DNA of 64,000 bases. It comes from an uncultured Sphingobacteriales bacterium (GTDB lineage: Bacteria > Bacteroidota > Bacteroidia > Chitinophagales > Chitinophagaceae). The translations under genes were made by a program, and so were the position numbers. The stretch is taken from assembly GCA_937871285.1 (NCBI GenBank), contig CALMQS010000012.1:50885-114884 (forward strand). Reading direction: 5' to 3'. Below are positions 9,055-18,018 of the stretch, piece after piece. The notes beneath the pieces are model-generated. The model was not told where the DNA came from and searched no databases. It saw only the letters and a program-made list of their open reading frames with translations. How positions within the stretch are numbered: position 1 is the first letter of the stretch; each line of letters begins with the position of its first letter.

Positions 9055-11310
9055 ATGAGAAAAATATTTTCCCCCCTGGTCTTTTTATTGATCGCTGCCG
9101 CTTTTAATTGCAAAAATGCGGATAATGATATTCCTGAAAAACCTGCAATACGACCGCCCGTTATCCAAAATCCTTCCCCTGTAGCACTTTCTCCGGAAGA
9201 GAGCATGAAAACCATGCATCTTCCGGAAGGCTACAGGCTTGAGTTGGTAGCCGGCGAGCCCATGGTACAAGAGCCTGTTGCCATAGTATGGGACGGCAAT
9301 GGGAGAATGTATGTGGCCGAAATGCTTACCTATATGCAGGATATTGAAGCTACGGATGAAAATGCTCCTGTTAGCAGGATTGTACGGCTGGAAGATACCA
9401 ATGGTGACGGTAAAATGGATAAGCGGACCGTGTTCATTGACAGCCTGGTTTTACCCCGCATGATGCTGGCTTTAGACGACCGGCTGATTGTTCAGGAAAC
9501 GTACTCCTGCAATTTATACACTTACAGAGATTCGGATAACGATGGCATAGCCGACCAGAAAGTACAGGTATACCACGATGATACGCCCGACACCCGCAAC
9601 CTCGAGCATCAGAAAAGCGGGCTGGTATGGAACCTCGATAACTGGATATATACCACAAGCCAAATCAGGTATAAATGGACCGGCGATCAGTTAAAGATTG
9701 ACAGCCTTGAGGATGTACCCAGCGGGCAATGGGGACTGGGGAATGATGATTACGGAAGATTATTCCTTTCTTCTGCCGGCGGTGAAGTGGCGGCACTGGG
9801 CTTCCAGCAAATGCCGGCCTATGGCGAGCTGGATTTTGAGAACGATCAGTATGAAGATGATTTTCATGCCCCCTGGCCTATAATAGCCACACCGGATGTG
9901 GAAGGTGGCAAAAAACGGTTGCGTGAAGACAGTACCTTAAATCATTTTACGGCAAGCTGCGGACAAACCGTTTTCCGCGGCGACAGGCTTCCTGCAGGGA
10001 TGAAGGGCGATCTTTTTATTTGTGAACCTGTGGGAAGACTGATCCGGCGCGCCAACGTGCTGAACAGGGAAGGGATGAGAGTAGTGAGGAACGCTTACGA
10101 TAAAGCCGAGTTCCTGGCTTCTTCCGATATGAATTTCCGCCCGGTTAACATGGCTACCGGGCCGGATGGCTGTTTGTACATTGTAGACATGTACCGGGGC
10201 ATCATACAGGAAGGAAACTGGACGGGCCCCAAATCCTATCTTCGCCCGCAGATACAGCGTTTTGGGCTCGACAAAAATATTGGCAGGGGAAGAATATACA
10301 GGGTAGTTCACGAAGCTATCCCGCCTGATACACAAAAGCCAAATATGCTGAATGCATCAGCAGCACAATTAGTGCAATATCTCTCACATCCTAATGGCTG
10401 GTGGCGCGATAATGCGCAAAAACTACTGATCGTTCGTAATGAACAATCTGTTGTTCCCGCGTTAAAGCAAATTGTGCTGGATGAGCCTTCCTTTTGGGAC
10501 GACCTGATATTCTGGAAGGATAAGCCTTCCCTATTGGGCCGGATACACGCATTATGGACACTGGATGGATTGCAGGCTGTAGACAGGCCTTTTTTATGGC
10601 AGGTAATGAAGGATCAATCGCCGGAGTTAAGGCGTATGGCTGTATGGATCAGTGAAGCGTATATTAAAGCCAAAGGTCAGGACGTGTTTCTGCAGTTAAC
10701 TAAACTGGTCAGCGATCCGGATACAGATGTGCGTACCCAACTGGCACAATCATTACGGTATAGCACACCCGAAAAAGCAAAGCCGATGCTTGAAGTGATG
10801 ATTAAAGCAGACAGTAGCCGCAAAGGCATGGTATACCAGGCCGCTCAAATGACCATGGGGCATCTTACTACAACGCTTCCTGTGGAGGTACAAACAGATC
10901 ATCTTAAGGAAGCCGACAGGGCATTGGTATTGAAGGGTGCAGAAAATTTTAAATCCCTTTGCTCTTCCTGTCATGGCGCCGACGGCAAAGGGTTGCAGTT
11001 TGGCGGTTCCGGAATGGTGGCGCCACCTTTAGCCGGTTCAAAGCGGGTGAACGGTGATCCCGGGAAATTGATCCGCATTGTTTTGAGCGGTTTAACCGGC
11101 CCGATAGATGGAAAAGAGTATCCCAGTATAATGCCACCTATGCTAAACAGCAATGATGAATGGCTGGCCGCAGTACTGAGCTATATACGCACGAATCTCG
11201 GCAATTCAGCCTCAACCATACAGCCGGCAGATATTAAAAAAGTACGTGATGTGGTAGGAAGAAGATGGGACCCCTGGACGCTCGAAGAACTGGAAAAAGA
11301 AGGGAAATAA
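9055..11310 (+). CDS. Membrane-bound dehydrogenase-like lipoprotein with HEAT repeats and cytochrome c domain
   Basis: A 751-residue protein from ATG 9055, which gives MRKIFSPLVFLLIAAAFNC, a lipoprotein signal. Residues about 50-420 form a beta-propeller of the PVC-type putative membrane-bound dehydrogenase family (GYRLELVAGEP, DTNGDGKMDKRTVF, GPDGCLYIVDMYRG). Residues about 440-600 are HEAT-like helical repeats. A C-terminal class I cytochrome c has CSSCH at 636-640 with the distal Met probably in IMPPM. The architecture suggests a periplasmic sugar or alcohol dehydrogenase passing electrons to its own heme, but the substrate is unknown. It follows the amino-sugar operon after 363 bp and precedes a GntR regulator. 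Confidence 0.85.
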   Translation: MRKIFSPLVFLLIAAAFNCKNADNDIPEKPAIRPPVIQNPSPVALSPEESMKTMHLPEGYRLELVAGEPMVQEPVAIVWDGNGRMYVAEMLTYMQDIEATDENAPVSRIVRLEDTNGDGKMDKRTVFIDSLVLPRMMLALDDRLIVQETYSCNLYTYRDSDNDGIADQKVQVYHDDTPDTRNLEHQKSGLVWNLDNWIYTTSQIRYKWTGDQLKIDSLEDVPSGQWGLGNDDYGRLFLSSAGGEVAALGFQQMPAYGELDFENDQYEDDFHAPWPIIATPDVEGGKKRLREDSTLNHFTASCGQTVFRGDRLPAGMKGDLFICEPVGRLIRRANVLNREGMRVVRNAYDKAEFLASSDMNFRPVNMATGPDGCLYIVDMYRGIIQEGNWTGPKSYLRPQIQRFGLDKNIGRGRIYRVVHEAIPPDTQKPNMLNASAAQLVQYLSHPNGWWRDNAQKLLIVRNEQSVVPALKQIVLDEPSFWDDLIFWKDKPSLLGRIHALWTLDGLQAVDRPFLWQVMKDQSPELRRMAVWISEAYIKAKGQDVFLQLTKLVSDPDTDVRTQLAQSLRYSTPEKAKPMLEVMIKADSSRKGMVYQAAQMTMGHLTTTLPVEVQTDHLKEADRALVLKGAENFKSLCSSCHGADGKGLQFGGSGMVAPPLAGSKRVNGDPGKLIRIVLSGLTGPIDGKEYPSIMPPMLNSNDEWLAAVLSYIRTNLGNSASTIQPADIKKVRDVVGRRWDPWTLEELEKEGK

Positions 11311-11411
11311 AAAAGAGGAGCGTTGTAAACAGATGATGATTCCTTAGCGGTCTCTGCGAAAACCTGCCTGCGTGACCCGATACTGTTAACCCATATAACA
11401 GGCGCATACTT

Positions 11412-11419
11412 TATATTTG
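11412..11419 (+). promoter_or_regulatory. Putative -7 box (TATATTTG) of the GntR regulator gene
   Basis: TATATTTG fits TAnnTTTG and ends 20 bp before the start codon at 11440. The -33 region is weak (no TTG at 19-20 bp). Confidence 0.45.
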
Positions 11420-11439
11420 CTGAAACATAAAATACAGGG

Positions 11440-12471
11440 ATGAAATTCAGCAATTTTTTTGAGCATGTGCAGGTAGATGAATTTTCTGCTACACCCAAAT
11501 ACCTCCAGCTTACGCATTCCATACTGAATGCCATAGAGGCGGGGAAGCTAAAAAAAGATGATCTTGTTCCTTCTATCAATGAGCTCAGCTTTGAGCTGGA
11601 AATATCAAGAGATACTGCTGAAAAAGGATATAAGCACCTGAAAAAAATGGGCGTCCTCGGCTCAGTTCCGGGTAAAGGATATTATATTATTAACGACGAT
11701 ATTAAACAAACCCAGCATGTAATGTTGTTGTTTAATAAGCTGAGCGCCCATAAAAAAATCATATACGATGGCTTTGTGGAAACCCTGGGAGAGCATGTGG
11801 CCATTGATTTTTACATTTATAATAATGATTTTGCCCTGTTTAAGAAGCTATTGGGCAATGCCAGAGAAGACTATTCGCATTTTGTGATCATCCCCCATTT
11901 TATAGAAGGCGGAGAAAACGCGCATGAAATTATCAATACCATTCCAAGGCATAAGCTGATATTACTCGATAAAAAGGTTCCCGGTGTAAACGGCGAATAT
12001 GGCGCTGTGTATGAAAATTTTGAGAACGATATTTACAATGCGCTGGAGCAGGCGCTGAAGCAGTTGGCCAAATACCATACTATAAAAATCATCTTCCCCG
12101 AAAAAAGCTATTATCCCAAAGGCATATTAAAAGGGTTCAACCGTTTTTGCCAGGAATATGCCTTTACGCATAAAGTGGTGCACGATATTGCAAAAGAGCC
12201 TATCAATAGCGGCGAGGTATACATTAACGTTATGGAAGCCGATCTGGTAATACTCATCGAAAGGCTCATATCCATGAAGTATAAAATCGGCAAGCATATT
12301 GGCGTTATTTCCTATAATGAAACTGTTATGAAAAAAATAATCTTAAACGGGATCACCACCATATCAACAGACTTTCGTCAAATGGGCGTAAAAGCTGCCG
12401 AGCTGATATTATCCGGCGCCAAAGATCATATTGAAGTGCCCTTTAAACTTACGCTGAGAGCGTCTTTGTAA
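11440..12471 (+). CDS. GntR-family regulator with LacI-like sensor domain
   Basis: A 343-residue regulator. Residues about 15-90 form a GntR winged helix: KYLQLTHSILNAIEAGKLKKDDLVPSINELS, then SRDTAEKGYKHLKKMGVL and GKGYYI. Residues about 95-343 resemble a periplasmic-binding-protein / LacI-type sensor (HKLILLDKKVPG, GVISYNE, TTISTDFRQMG). In Bacteroidota, regulators with this architecture control sugar-use operons. The closest candidate targets here are the amino-sugar operon and the cytochrome lipoprotein upstream. The ligand is unknown. Confidence 0.85.
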   Translation: MKFSNFFEHVQVDEFSATPKYLQLTHSILNAIEAGKLKKDDLVPSINELSFELEISRDTAEKGYKHLKKMGVLGSVPGKGYYIINDDIKQTQHVMLLFNKLSAHKKIIYDGFVETLGEHVAIDFYIYNNDFALFKKLLGNAREDYSHFVIIPHFIEGGENAHEIINTIPRHKLILLDKKVPGVNGEYGAVYENFENDIYNALEQALKQLAKYHTIKIIFPEKSYYPKGILKGFNRFCQEYAFTHKVVHDIAKEPINSGEVYINVMEADLVILIERLISMKYKIGKHIGVISYNETVMKKIILNGITTISTDFRQMGVKAAELILSGAKDHIEVPFKLTLRASL

Positions 12472-12569
12472 AGCATCAGATACACTTAGCGCATCAAACA
12501 TCAATCATCTTCTCCCTTGCGATGCAATAGAAGGTATATAAGCGGAGAATAGTTTTGTTCACCCGTTAA

Positions 12570-13397
12570 CTATGCACTGTACTCAGCATAGAGGTTAAAA
12601 GTTTTCCAATTCGTCATTTCCTCTTTGTTCGAAATGAGCGTTACAGATGCGTTTTCATCAAAGTCATCAAATTTATAAATCTTATAGCCGGGTAAAGCTA
12701 CAGTATTGTAAAGGTCATATCGTTCTTCCTTTGTAGATTTTGTAAAGCATTCCGCAATAACCAGCGGCTTGTATGTTTCGATCAGGTCTCTTACAGATTT
12801 AAGAATCGTACTATCCAATCCTTCAGCATCTACTTTTATAAACGAGAGTTTATTCAACTCTTTGGAATAATTTTCACGTAAATAATCGGACAGCCTTATG
12901 CCTTTTATTTTTTGTTGCAGTGAATATTTTCCATGATATCCCTTGTCTATCTCCTGGATACCTCCATTAGCAAAGGATGCTTCTGATGAGTTGTAAAAAA
13001 ACTCACTTTCGTTTTCTGTGATGGCATAAGGGAGAGGTATAATGTTTGTCTTGCTGGAATTAAGTTTGGAGTTTGCCTCTAAAATTTTATACACATAGGG
13101 ATTGGGGTCAAATCCAAGCGTTAACCCTTCTTTCCCTGCAGCCAATGCCATAGGAACTGTTGTATCACCAATATTTGCTCCTATGTCAATTACCAGGTCT
13201 CCTTTTCTAATGAATTTTTTATAGAAATTAATTTCAGATTGTGTAATGGTCTTAGATTTTACAAGCGGATTCAGCCAATTAGCAAATTGTATTTCTCCTT
13301 CTGCTGGTAATAGGAAGCTGTCAATTTTATAGGCATATTCCTGAGTTACCCTGCGGGCTTTTTTCTTGTTGAAAGATTTTTTCAAAAAGTTGAACAT
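12570..13397 (-). CDS. FkbM family SAM-dependent methyltransferase
   Basis: A 275-residue protein. The SAM-binding motif DLVIDIGANIGDTTVPMA (about 69-86) and SFIKVDAEGLDSTILK (about 188-203) are typical of FkbM-family O-methyltransferases, which often modify glycans or secondary metabolites. It sits 89 bp downstream of a glycosyltransferase on the same strand. This suggests a small glycan-decorating pair. No larger polysaccharide cluster surrounds them. The pair appears more A+T rich than neighbouring genes, which is compatible with transfer. Confidence 0.85.
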   Translation of the reverse strand: MFNFLKKSFNKKKARRVTQEYAYKIDSFLLPAEGEIQFANWLNPLVKSKTITQSEINFYKKFIRKGDLVIDIGANIGDTTVPMALAAGKEGLTLGFDPNPYVYKILEANSKLNSSKTNIIPLPYAITENESEFFYNSSEASFANGGIQEIDKGYHGKYSLQQKIKGIRLSDYLRENYSKELNKLSFIKVDAEGLDSTILKSVRDLIETYKPLVIAECFTKSTKEERYDLYNTVALPGYKIYKFDDFDENASVTLISNKEEMTNWKTFNLYAEYSA

Positions 13398-13486
13398 AAG
13401 AAGTTTGTTTATTTAAAAAGTATATTTTGTTCCTGACTTTGACTGAGCATTAATCTTGCGGGGGCTGTACGCATTAGTGTACTGAT

Positions 13487-14458
13487 CTAAAAAAATAATT
13501 TATTATCAAGTTGACGCCTGATAAGAATATAATTTTTAAAAGTGAAGATTTGGTTGCCGCTCAATAATTTCTTTTCGATATAAGACAGCAAGCGATTTTT
13601 CCACTTCTCGTGTTTGTGTTTTATTTTGGGATCAGGTGGCTTATTGGGGTAAAGCTTATCCTGCCAGTTAAACCGGCTGATCGTATTTTCCATTACCCGC
13701 GGATGTGTTTCACTGAAACTGCTTAGTTTGCTGAGATCACCAAAATTAAACTCTGCTTCACTTTGCCTGAAATCCTTCTCTGCAACAGCGGCTCCTTTAT
13801 AATTGCTCACATATACTTTCCGCTTGTTTTGCATATACCGGGGCGGGCGAACCCAGCCATAATGGTATACGCAGGCATCTGCACTGGCTACTTTCAGCTT
13901 ATATGCTCCCCTTTTCTGGTAATAATCTATTCCATCAAAATCCGGGATGTTCCTGAACGACTGTGCATCACCCCATGAGTGTATGTGAGGCAGGTTGCGG
14001 ATGATTCTTATTTCCTTTGCGTACCATCCGTGAGATTCGATATAGTGACTATAATCGCCCCAGAAATGCTTATAGTCAAAAAGCAGGCCTTCTACCTCTT
14101 TATCTTTTAAAAAGATTTCACATTTTTTTTTAATGACCGGCAGGTATTTTTCATGGATCACTTCATCACTTTGCAGGTAAAAAAGCCAGTCGCCTTTGCA
14201 TTCCTTTTTTGCTATATCTGTTTGATGGGCATATGCCGTACCGCCGGGATATTTTTCCAGATCCCATACCGTGTGGATGATCCTTATTTTATCAGATCCT
14301 ATGCTTTGTATCTCTTCCAGGGTATTGTCATCCTCGTCACAGTTTCCCAATGCTACAATAAACTCGTCTACCATCGGAAGAATGGATTGGATGGATTCTT
14401 TAATGGGGTAATAAAGTTTTGTAGCATTCCGGACTATAGTAAAACCGCTGATTGTCAT
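13487..14458 (-). CDS. Glycosyltransferase, family 2-like
   Basis: A 323-residue protein with a GT-A start, SGFTIVRNATKLYYPIKESIQSIL, followed by VDEFIVALGNCDEDDNT and GDWLFYLQSDEVIHE, where the DE pair replaces the usual DxD metal motif. The C-terminal third is basic and lacks membrane helices. It probably transfers a sugar from a nucleotide-sugar donor to a surface glycan at the cytoplasmic face. The FkbM methyltransferase follows it on the same strand. Donor and acceptor cannot be deduced. Confidence 0.8.
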   Translation of the reverse strand: MTISGFTIVRNATKLYYPIKESIQSILPMVDEFIVALGNCDEDDNTLEEIQSIGSDKIRIIHTVWDLEKYPGGTAYAHQTDIAKKECKGDWLFYLQSDEVIHEKYLPVIKKKCEIFLKDKEVEGLLFDYKHFWGDYSHYIESHGWYAKEIRIIRNLPHIHSWGDAQSFRNIPDFDGIDYYQKRGAYKLKVASADACVYHYGWVRPPRYMQNKRKVYVSNYKGAAVAEKDFRQSEAEFNFGDLSKLSSFSETHPRVMENTISRFNWQDKLYPNKPPDPKIKHKHEKWKNRLLSYIEKKLLSGNQIFTFKNYILIRRQLDNKLFF

Positions 14459-14548
14459 ATTGATTACAAGGCTATGCTTTTAATTGCAATACAATATGCA
14501 GAATTGTTTTAACAAATCAACAACAAATCTGCTTTTTTTTAGAAAAAA

Positions 14549-14559
14549 GAGGCTGCCTC
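14549..14559 (-). terminator. Possible weak terminator on the minus strand
   Basis: A short GAGG-CTG-CCTC hairpin with an A6 run on its plus-strand left side reads as a hairpin plus TTTTTT on the minus strand. It lies about 175 bp after the TonB receptor stop. The stem is only 4 bp, so the call is tentative. Confidence 0.3.
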
Positions 14560-14580
14560 AAAGTACCGTATAGAAGAAAT

Positions 14581-14655
14581 GCCACTAAGACCCTAAGACA
14601 CAAAGTCCTGACCTTCAGGTTTTGTTTTCTTCGTGCCTTAGAGACTTTGTGACAA
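14581..14655. repeat. Word-like inverted repeat with a perfect central hairpin
   Basis: The left arm carries CCACTAAGACCCTAAGACAC and CAAAGT. The centre is CCTGA-CCT-TCAGG (14607-14619). The right arm, CGTGCCTTAGAGACTTTGTG, is a permuted reverse complement of the left. No ORF crosses it. It lies downstream of the TonB receptor gene. Confidence 0.55.
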
Positions 14656-14732
14656 AATATTACTTTTTAGAGAGTCACTTTGCTTTATAGGCTGATGCTG
14701 AATTTCGGATAATAAGAATGATATGGTACTGC

Positions 14733-17177
14733 TTAAAACGACAACGGCACATTGATCTTTACACTAAAGTTCCTCCCCATGTTATATACACCCTGCCGCC
14801 CGGTAACATCATTTACATCGGTGTATTTCAACCGGCTTAAATGACTTTGATAAGCGGCGTTGGCAAGGTTGCTGCCCGAAACATACACCGAGAACAGCGT
14901 TATTTTATGATGCATGATATCCGCTCCTATAAAGGCATTCAGTAAGCTGTAACCTTTTGTAGGCGTTTCTGTATTATAGGCGGTGAACGCCTTGTTCTGC
15001 CTGAACGTATTATCCAACTCAGCAGTGATGGAAAGGTTGCTGATCTTTTTTCCTTTCTGTAGAAATTCTCCTTTCAGTTGCGTAATGAGCCGGGCGGCGG
15101 GTATAAAGGGGATATGCTTTACGCCTTCCACCGGCTGGTTAAATTCACCGCTTACATACGAGAATGTATTTTCGAAATGCAGCCAGTCTAACGGATGGGG
15201 ATGAATATCCATATATAATTCCGCGCCATACAAAAGGGCTTTGGCCTGGCTGAAGGTAAAAGCGGTAATATCATCGCCATCTACGTGCACCAGCGAATCG
15301 CCGCCATTAACATTAGAAAGCTTTCTGTAAAAAATAAAATGATCAATGGCGTTTACAAAACCGGTTGCGCTTAAAGACAGGTGTTCGGTATTGATCTCCG
15401 CCCCTATATCGGTCTGCAGGCTGCTTTCCGATCTCAGGCTTTGATCGCCGTATTCGTACCGGTTAGTGCCTTCATGCGTGCCGTTAGAGGCTAGCTCGGC
15501 AATGCCCGGCGCACGGAATCCTCTTGCTATGTTAAGTTTTAGCGTTGTGGCTTTACCGGCTTCATAACTAATGCCGGCACTGCCCGATACATTGCTGAAC
15601 GACCTGGTAAAGGGTTCAAACTTTGTTTCATTGTTTTCCGTTAATTTTTTTGAATCTATGCTCCTGTTATCAAACCGTATGCCCCCGCTAAGGGTAAAGC
15701 GATCGTAATTGCGCTGCGTGTATACAAAAGCGCCTGCATCAAATAAATGATATTCGGGGATCAGCACTTCCTCCGCCTTATTGGTATTGCTTTGCTGCAT
15801 ACCGGTAATGCCCACAGCGGTTTTCCATTTGTTGTTATCCGGGAAGTGGTATTGCACATTATAGGTAAATGTGTTAAGATCAAAATACAATTCGGGCGTA
15901 TCCGGCTCCAGCACATCCGCGAACTCTTTTCTTTTGTTGTTTTGGAAGCCAAGATTAACGGAGAGTTTTCCGTTGCCCACGTTAAACCTGTTATCGGCGG
16001 CAACTTTAAAGTGTTGAATATGCTGCCGGGGAATACCGGGGTGAATCCCCGAGAAATCACTGCGTTCCGTTATTCTTGTTTCCGCTATGCCATTATTGTT
16101 TATTTCCCGTATGAATTTTCCCGTAAGCGCATCGCGGTCGCCTTCTATAAGTCCGGGCTCCTGGTTAAAGCTGCTCACAATAATATGGCTGTAGCCCCAG
16201 CTTCCGTTGTAACCAATATACCCCCCAATATTCTTTTCATTAAATTTTGAATTGAATACATAACCATCGTATTTATTTTTATAGTCCTGCGCTCCTTTAA
16301 AAGATCCGTATACATTCCAGTTCAGCCCGTTTTTATTGCCTGCCAGGTTAGCGCCAAAGCCGCGGAGCTTATTATTGGTTTGATAATTGCCAACGATGTT
16401 TCCTTTTATAGTTCCTTCCGCGGCAGGTACGTTGGTTAAAATATTGATCACACCGGCCATGGCATCACTTCCGTAAATAAGGGAAGCGGGCCCTTTCAAT
16501 ATCTCCACCTTCTGCACGCTGTATTCATCTATTTCAATACCGTGCTCATCGCCCCACTGCTGTCCTTCCTGGCGTATGCCATCATTGAGCACTACCACCC
16601 GGTTGTAGCCCAGCCCCCGGATAATAGGTTTTGAAATGGAAGGTCCCGTTGAAACTTGGGCTACGCCGGGGCTTTTGCTCAATGCATCTATGAGGTTCGT
16701 TGCCGCCACCTGGGTAAGTTCTTTTTTGCTCATGATGGTAACCGGTGTGGGCGTTCTTTTAATTTTTGTGGCAGTGGAAACGCCGGTTACCGTTATACCT
16801 TCATTTTCCAGAACAGAAGGCAGCAGCGCAAAATCCTTTTGCAGGTCTCCTGTAAGCTTCACCTGTTCCGTAATGCTGCTGTACCCAACAAAAGAAATTT
16901 CAATAAGATAGCTGCCTGCTGCAATATTCCTGATCATGTATGCTCCGTTTGCATTGGTAACAGCGCCTGTTTTAGCATCGGCAATATATACGGAAGCGCC
17001 TGCCAGGGGCTCGCCTGTTTGTGCATCGCTTACCCGGCCTGAAACAGAAACCCTGGCTATGCCGCTACGGGCATTTTTTATGGGTTCAGGCAACAGGTGT
17101 TGTGCTCTTGTAAAACCAATGCTTAAAAAAAATACAGCAAATGATATAAGGAATAGCCTGATATAATGATGTTTCAA
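14733..17177 (-). CDS. TonB-dependent outer-membrane receptor
   Basis: An 814-residue receptor. A signal peptide (about 1-25) is followed by a carboxypeptidase-D-like regulatory beta-sandwich (about 42-115: VSGRVSDAQTGEPLAGASVYI, where only part is quoted in the family sense). The plug domain spans about 140-245 (LIDALSKSPGV, PIIRGLGYNRVVVLNDGIR, VEILKGPASLIYGSDAMAGVINI). A 22-strand-type barrel ends in an aromatic-rich strand with GRNFSVKINVPLSF. Such receptors import metal chelates, vitamins or glycans using TonB energy. There is no SusD partner, so a glycan role is less likely. The Cys/His-rich exported protein upstream hints at a metal. The ligand is not proven. Confidence 0.9.
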   Translation of the reverse strand: MKHHYIRLFLISFAVFFLSIGFTRAQHLLPEPIKNARSGIARVSVSGRVSDAQTGEPLAGASVYIADAKTGAVTNANGAYMIRNIAAGSYLIEISFVGYSSITEQVKLTGDLQKDFALLPSVLENEGITVTGVSTATKIKRTPTPVTIMSKKELTQVAATNLIDALSKSPGVAQVSTGPSISKPIIRGLGYNRVVVLNDGIRQEGQQWGDEHGIEIDEYSVQKVEILKGPASLIYGSDAMAGVINILTNVPAAEGTIKGNIVGNYQTNNKLRGFGANLAGNKNGLNWNVYGSFKGAQDYKNKYDGYVFNSKFNEKNIGGYIGYNGSWGYSHIIVSSFNQEPGLIEGDRDALTGKFIREINNNGIAETRITERSDFSGIHPGIPRQHIQHFKVAADNRFNVGNGKLSVNLGFQNNKRKEFADVLEPDTPELYFDLNTFTYNVQYHFPDNNKWKTAVGITGMQQSNTNKAEEVLIPEYHLFDAGAFVYTQRNYDRFTLSGGIRFDNRSIDSKKLTENNETKFEPFTRSFSNVSGSAGISYEAGKATTLKLNIARGFRAPGIAELASNGTHEGTNRYEYGDQSLRSESSLQTDIGAEINTEHLSLSATGFVNAIDHFIFYRKLSNVNGGDSLVHVDGDDITAFTFSQAKALLYGAELYMDIHPHPLDWLHFENTFSYVSGEFNQPVEGVKHIPFIPAARLITQLKGEFLQKGKKISNLSITAELDNTFRQNKAFTAYNTETPTKGYSLLNAFIGADIMHHKITLFSVYVSGSNLANAAYQSHLSRLKYTDVNDVTGRQGVYNMGRNFSVKINVPLSF

Positions 17178-17338
17178 AATGATACGCTTAAATAATGAAG
17201 AATGTTTCAGTTAACGCCGTAAAACAGCAGTACACAGCTTATCAAAGTGTAATAGCTAATTATGTTTTTGTGCGAATGATAGTTGGTTCCGCTATGCTGT
17301 TGTTATGCGTAAAGAAGATGACGTCCGGCTGAGGGTGT

Positions 17339-17740
17339 TTACGCCATACAATGTGGGGGTCCCCGGAGCGCAGTATGTTCCGGCGTGTTGGAATGTATAC
17401 CGGCAAAAGCAATGTGCCGGAACAGGAAACTGCTGCCGGAACTGTATTCCGGAAGCGGGCTGTTGAACAGGAATACTTTTTCTACATGAATGCTGCATGC
17501 CAAGCAATGATCCTTTTTTGTAGCCAGGTGCGATTTATGCTGGCATATATCTGTTCCCTGGCTATACGCGCTGCAAACAACGGTATTGCCGTGGTTATGA
17601 AAAAGCTCAAAGGGAAATTGCGTTGCTGAAAAGCTGATCAGCAACAGCAGCGCAGCACAGAAGCGATATGACCGGACTAATTTGAGCAACAGGTATTTGT
17701 ATGAGCACACGAAGATATAAAAAATGAAACAATGATGCAA
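17339..17740 (-). CDS. Cys/His-rich exported small protein upstream of a TonB receptor
   Basis: A 133-residue protein with one hydrophobic N-terminal segment (about 22-38). Next come FELFHNHGNTVVC, ICQHKSHLATKKDHCLACSIH and later histidines. The spacing of Cys and His (C...C-HK-H...HCLAC-IH) looks like a periplasmic metal-binding site. Similar short proteins with an FELFHxH segment are, from memory, found next to TonB receptors in Bacteroidota. It lies 161 bp upstream of the receptor on the same strand and is probably cotranscribed. Metal identity (copper, zinc or other) is inference. An extended start cannot be excluded. Confidence 0.6.
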   Translation of the reverse strand: MHHCFIFYIFVCSYKYLLLKLVRSYRFCAALLLLISFSATQFPFELFHNHGNTVVCSAYSQGTDICQHKSHLATKKDHCLACSIHVEKVFLFNSPLPEYSSGSSFLFRHIAFAGIHSNTPEHTALRGPPHCMA

Positions 17741-17962
17741 ATTGTTAGCAAATGAATGTTGGCAAAATTAAATCCGAAGCCGGAGAGCCGTGAAAGATAG
17801 AATTACGGAGACGAGGGGAAGTTTGTAGTTTGTGATTTATAGTTTCTTAAATTCAAACCTCAAAACGCACTTGCGTTCTTTGTTCCTGTGTGCACTCTGC
17901 GTGAAATCCTTAACCACGGTTTAAAAATGTGATAAGGATAACCAAATTCATTGCAGTGGTTT

Positions 17963-17992
17963 TTGTAGCTTATTAAAATTCGTGTAGGTTTG
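17963..17992 (+). promoter_or_regulatory. Good Bacteroidota promoter upstream of the DUF2723 gene
   Basis: TTTTTG (TTG at 17963-17965), a 19-bp spacer, and TAGGTTTG at 17985-17992 match the consensus TTG-N19-TAnnTTTG exactly. The expected transcript start gives a leader of about 20 nt to the ATG at 18019. Confidence 0.65.
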
Positions 17993-18018
17993 CCAATCTT
18001 ATAAAAGACAGTACTAAT

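Noticed and set aside
12570..14458. FkbM and glycosyltransferase pair as part of a capsule cluster or genomic island
   Set aside because: Only two genes, with no flanking integrase, tRNA, repeats or further sugar genes.
15747..16250. 167-codon plus-strand open frame inside the TonB receptor gene
   Set aside because: It is antisense to conserved barrel coding sequence and has no recognisable domain.
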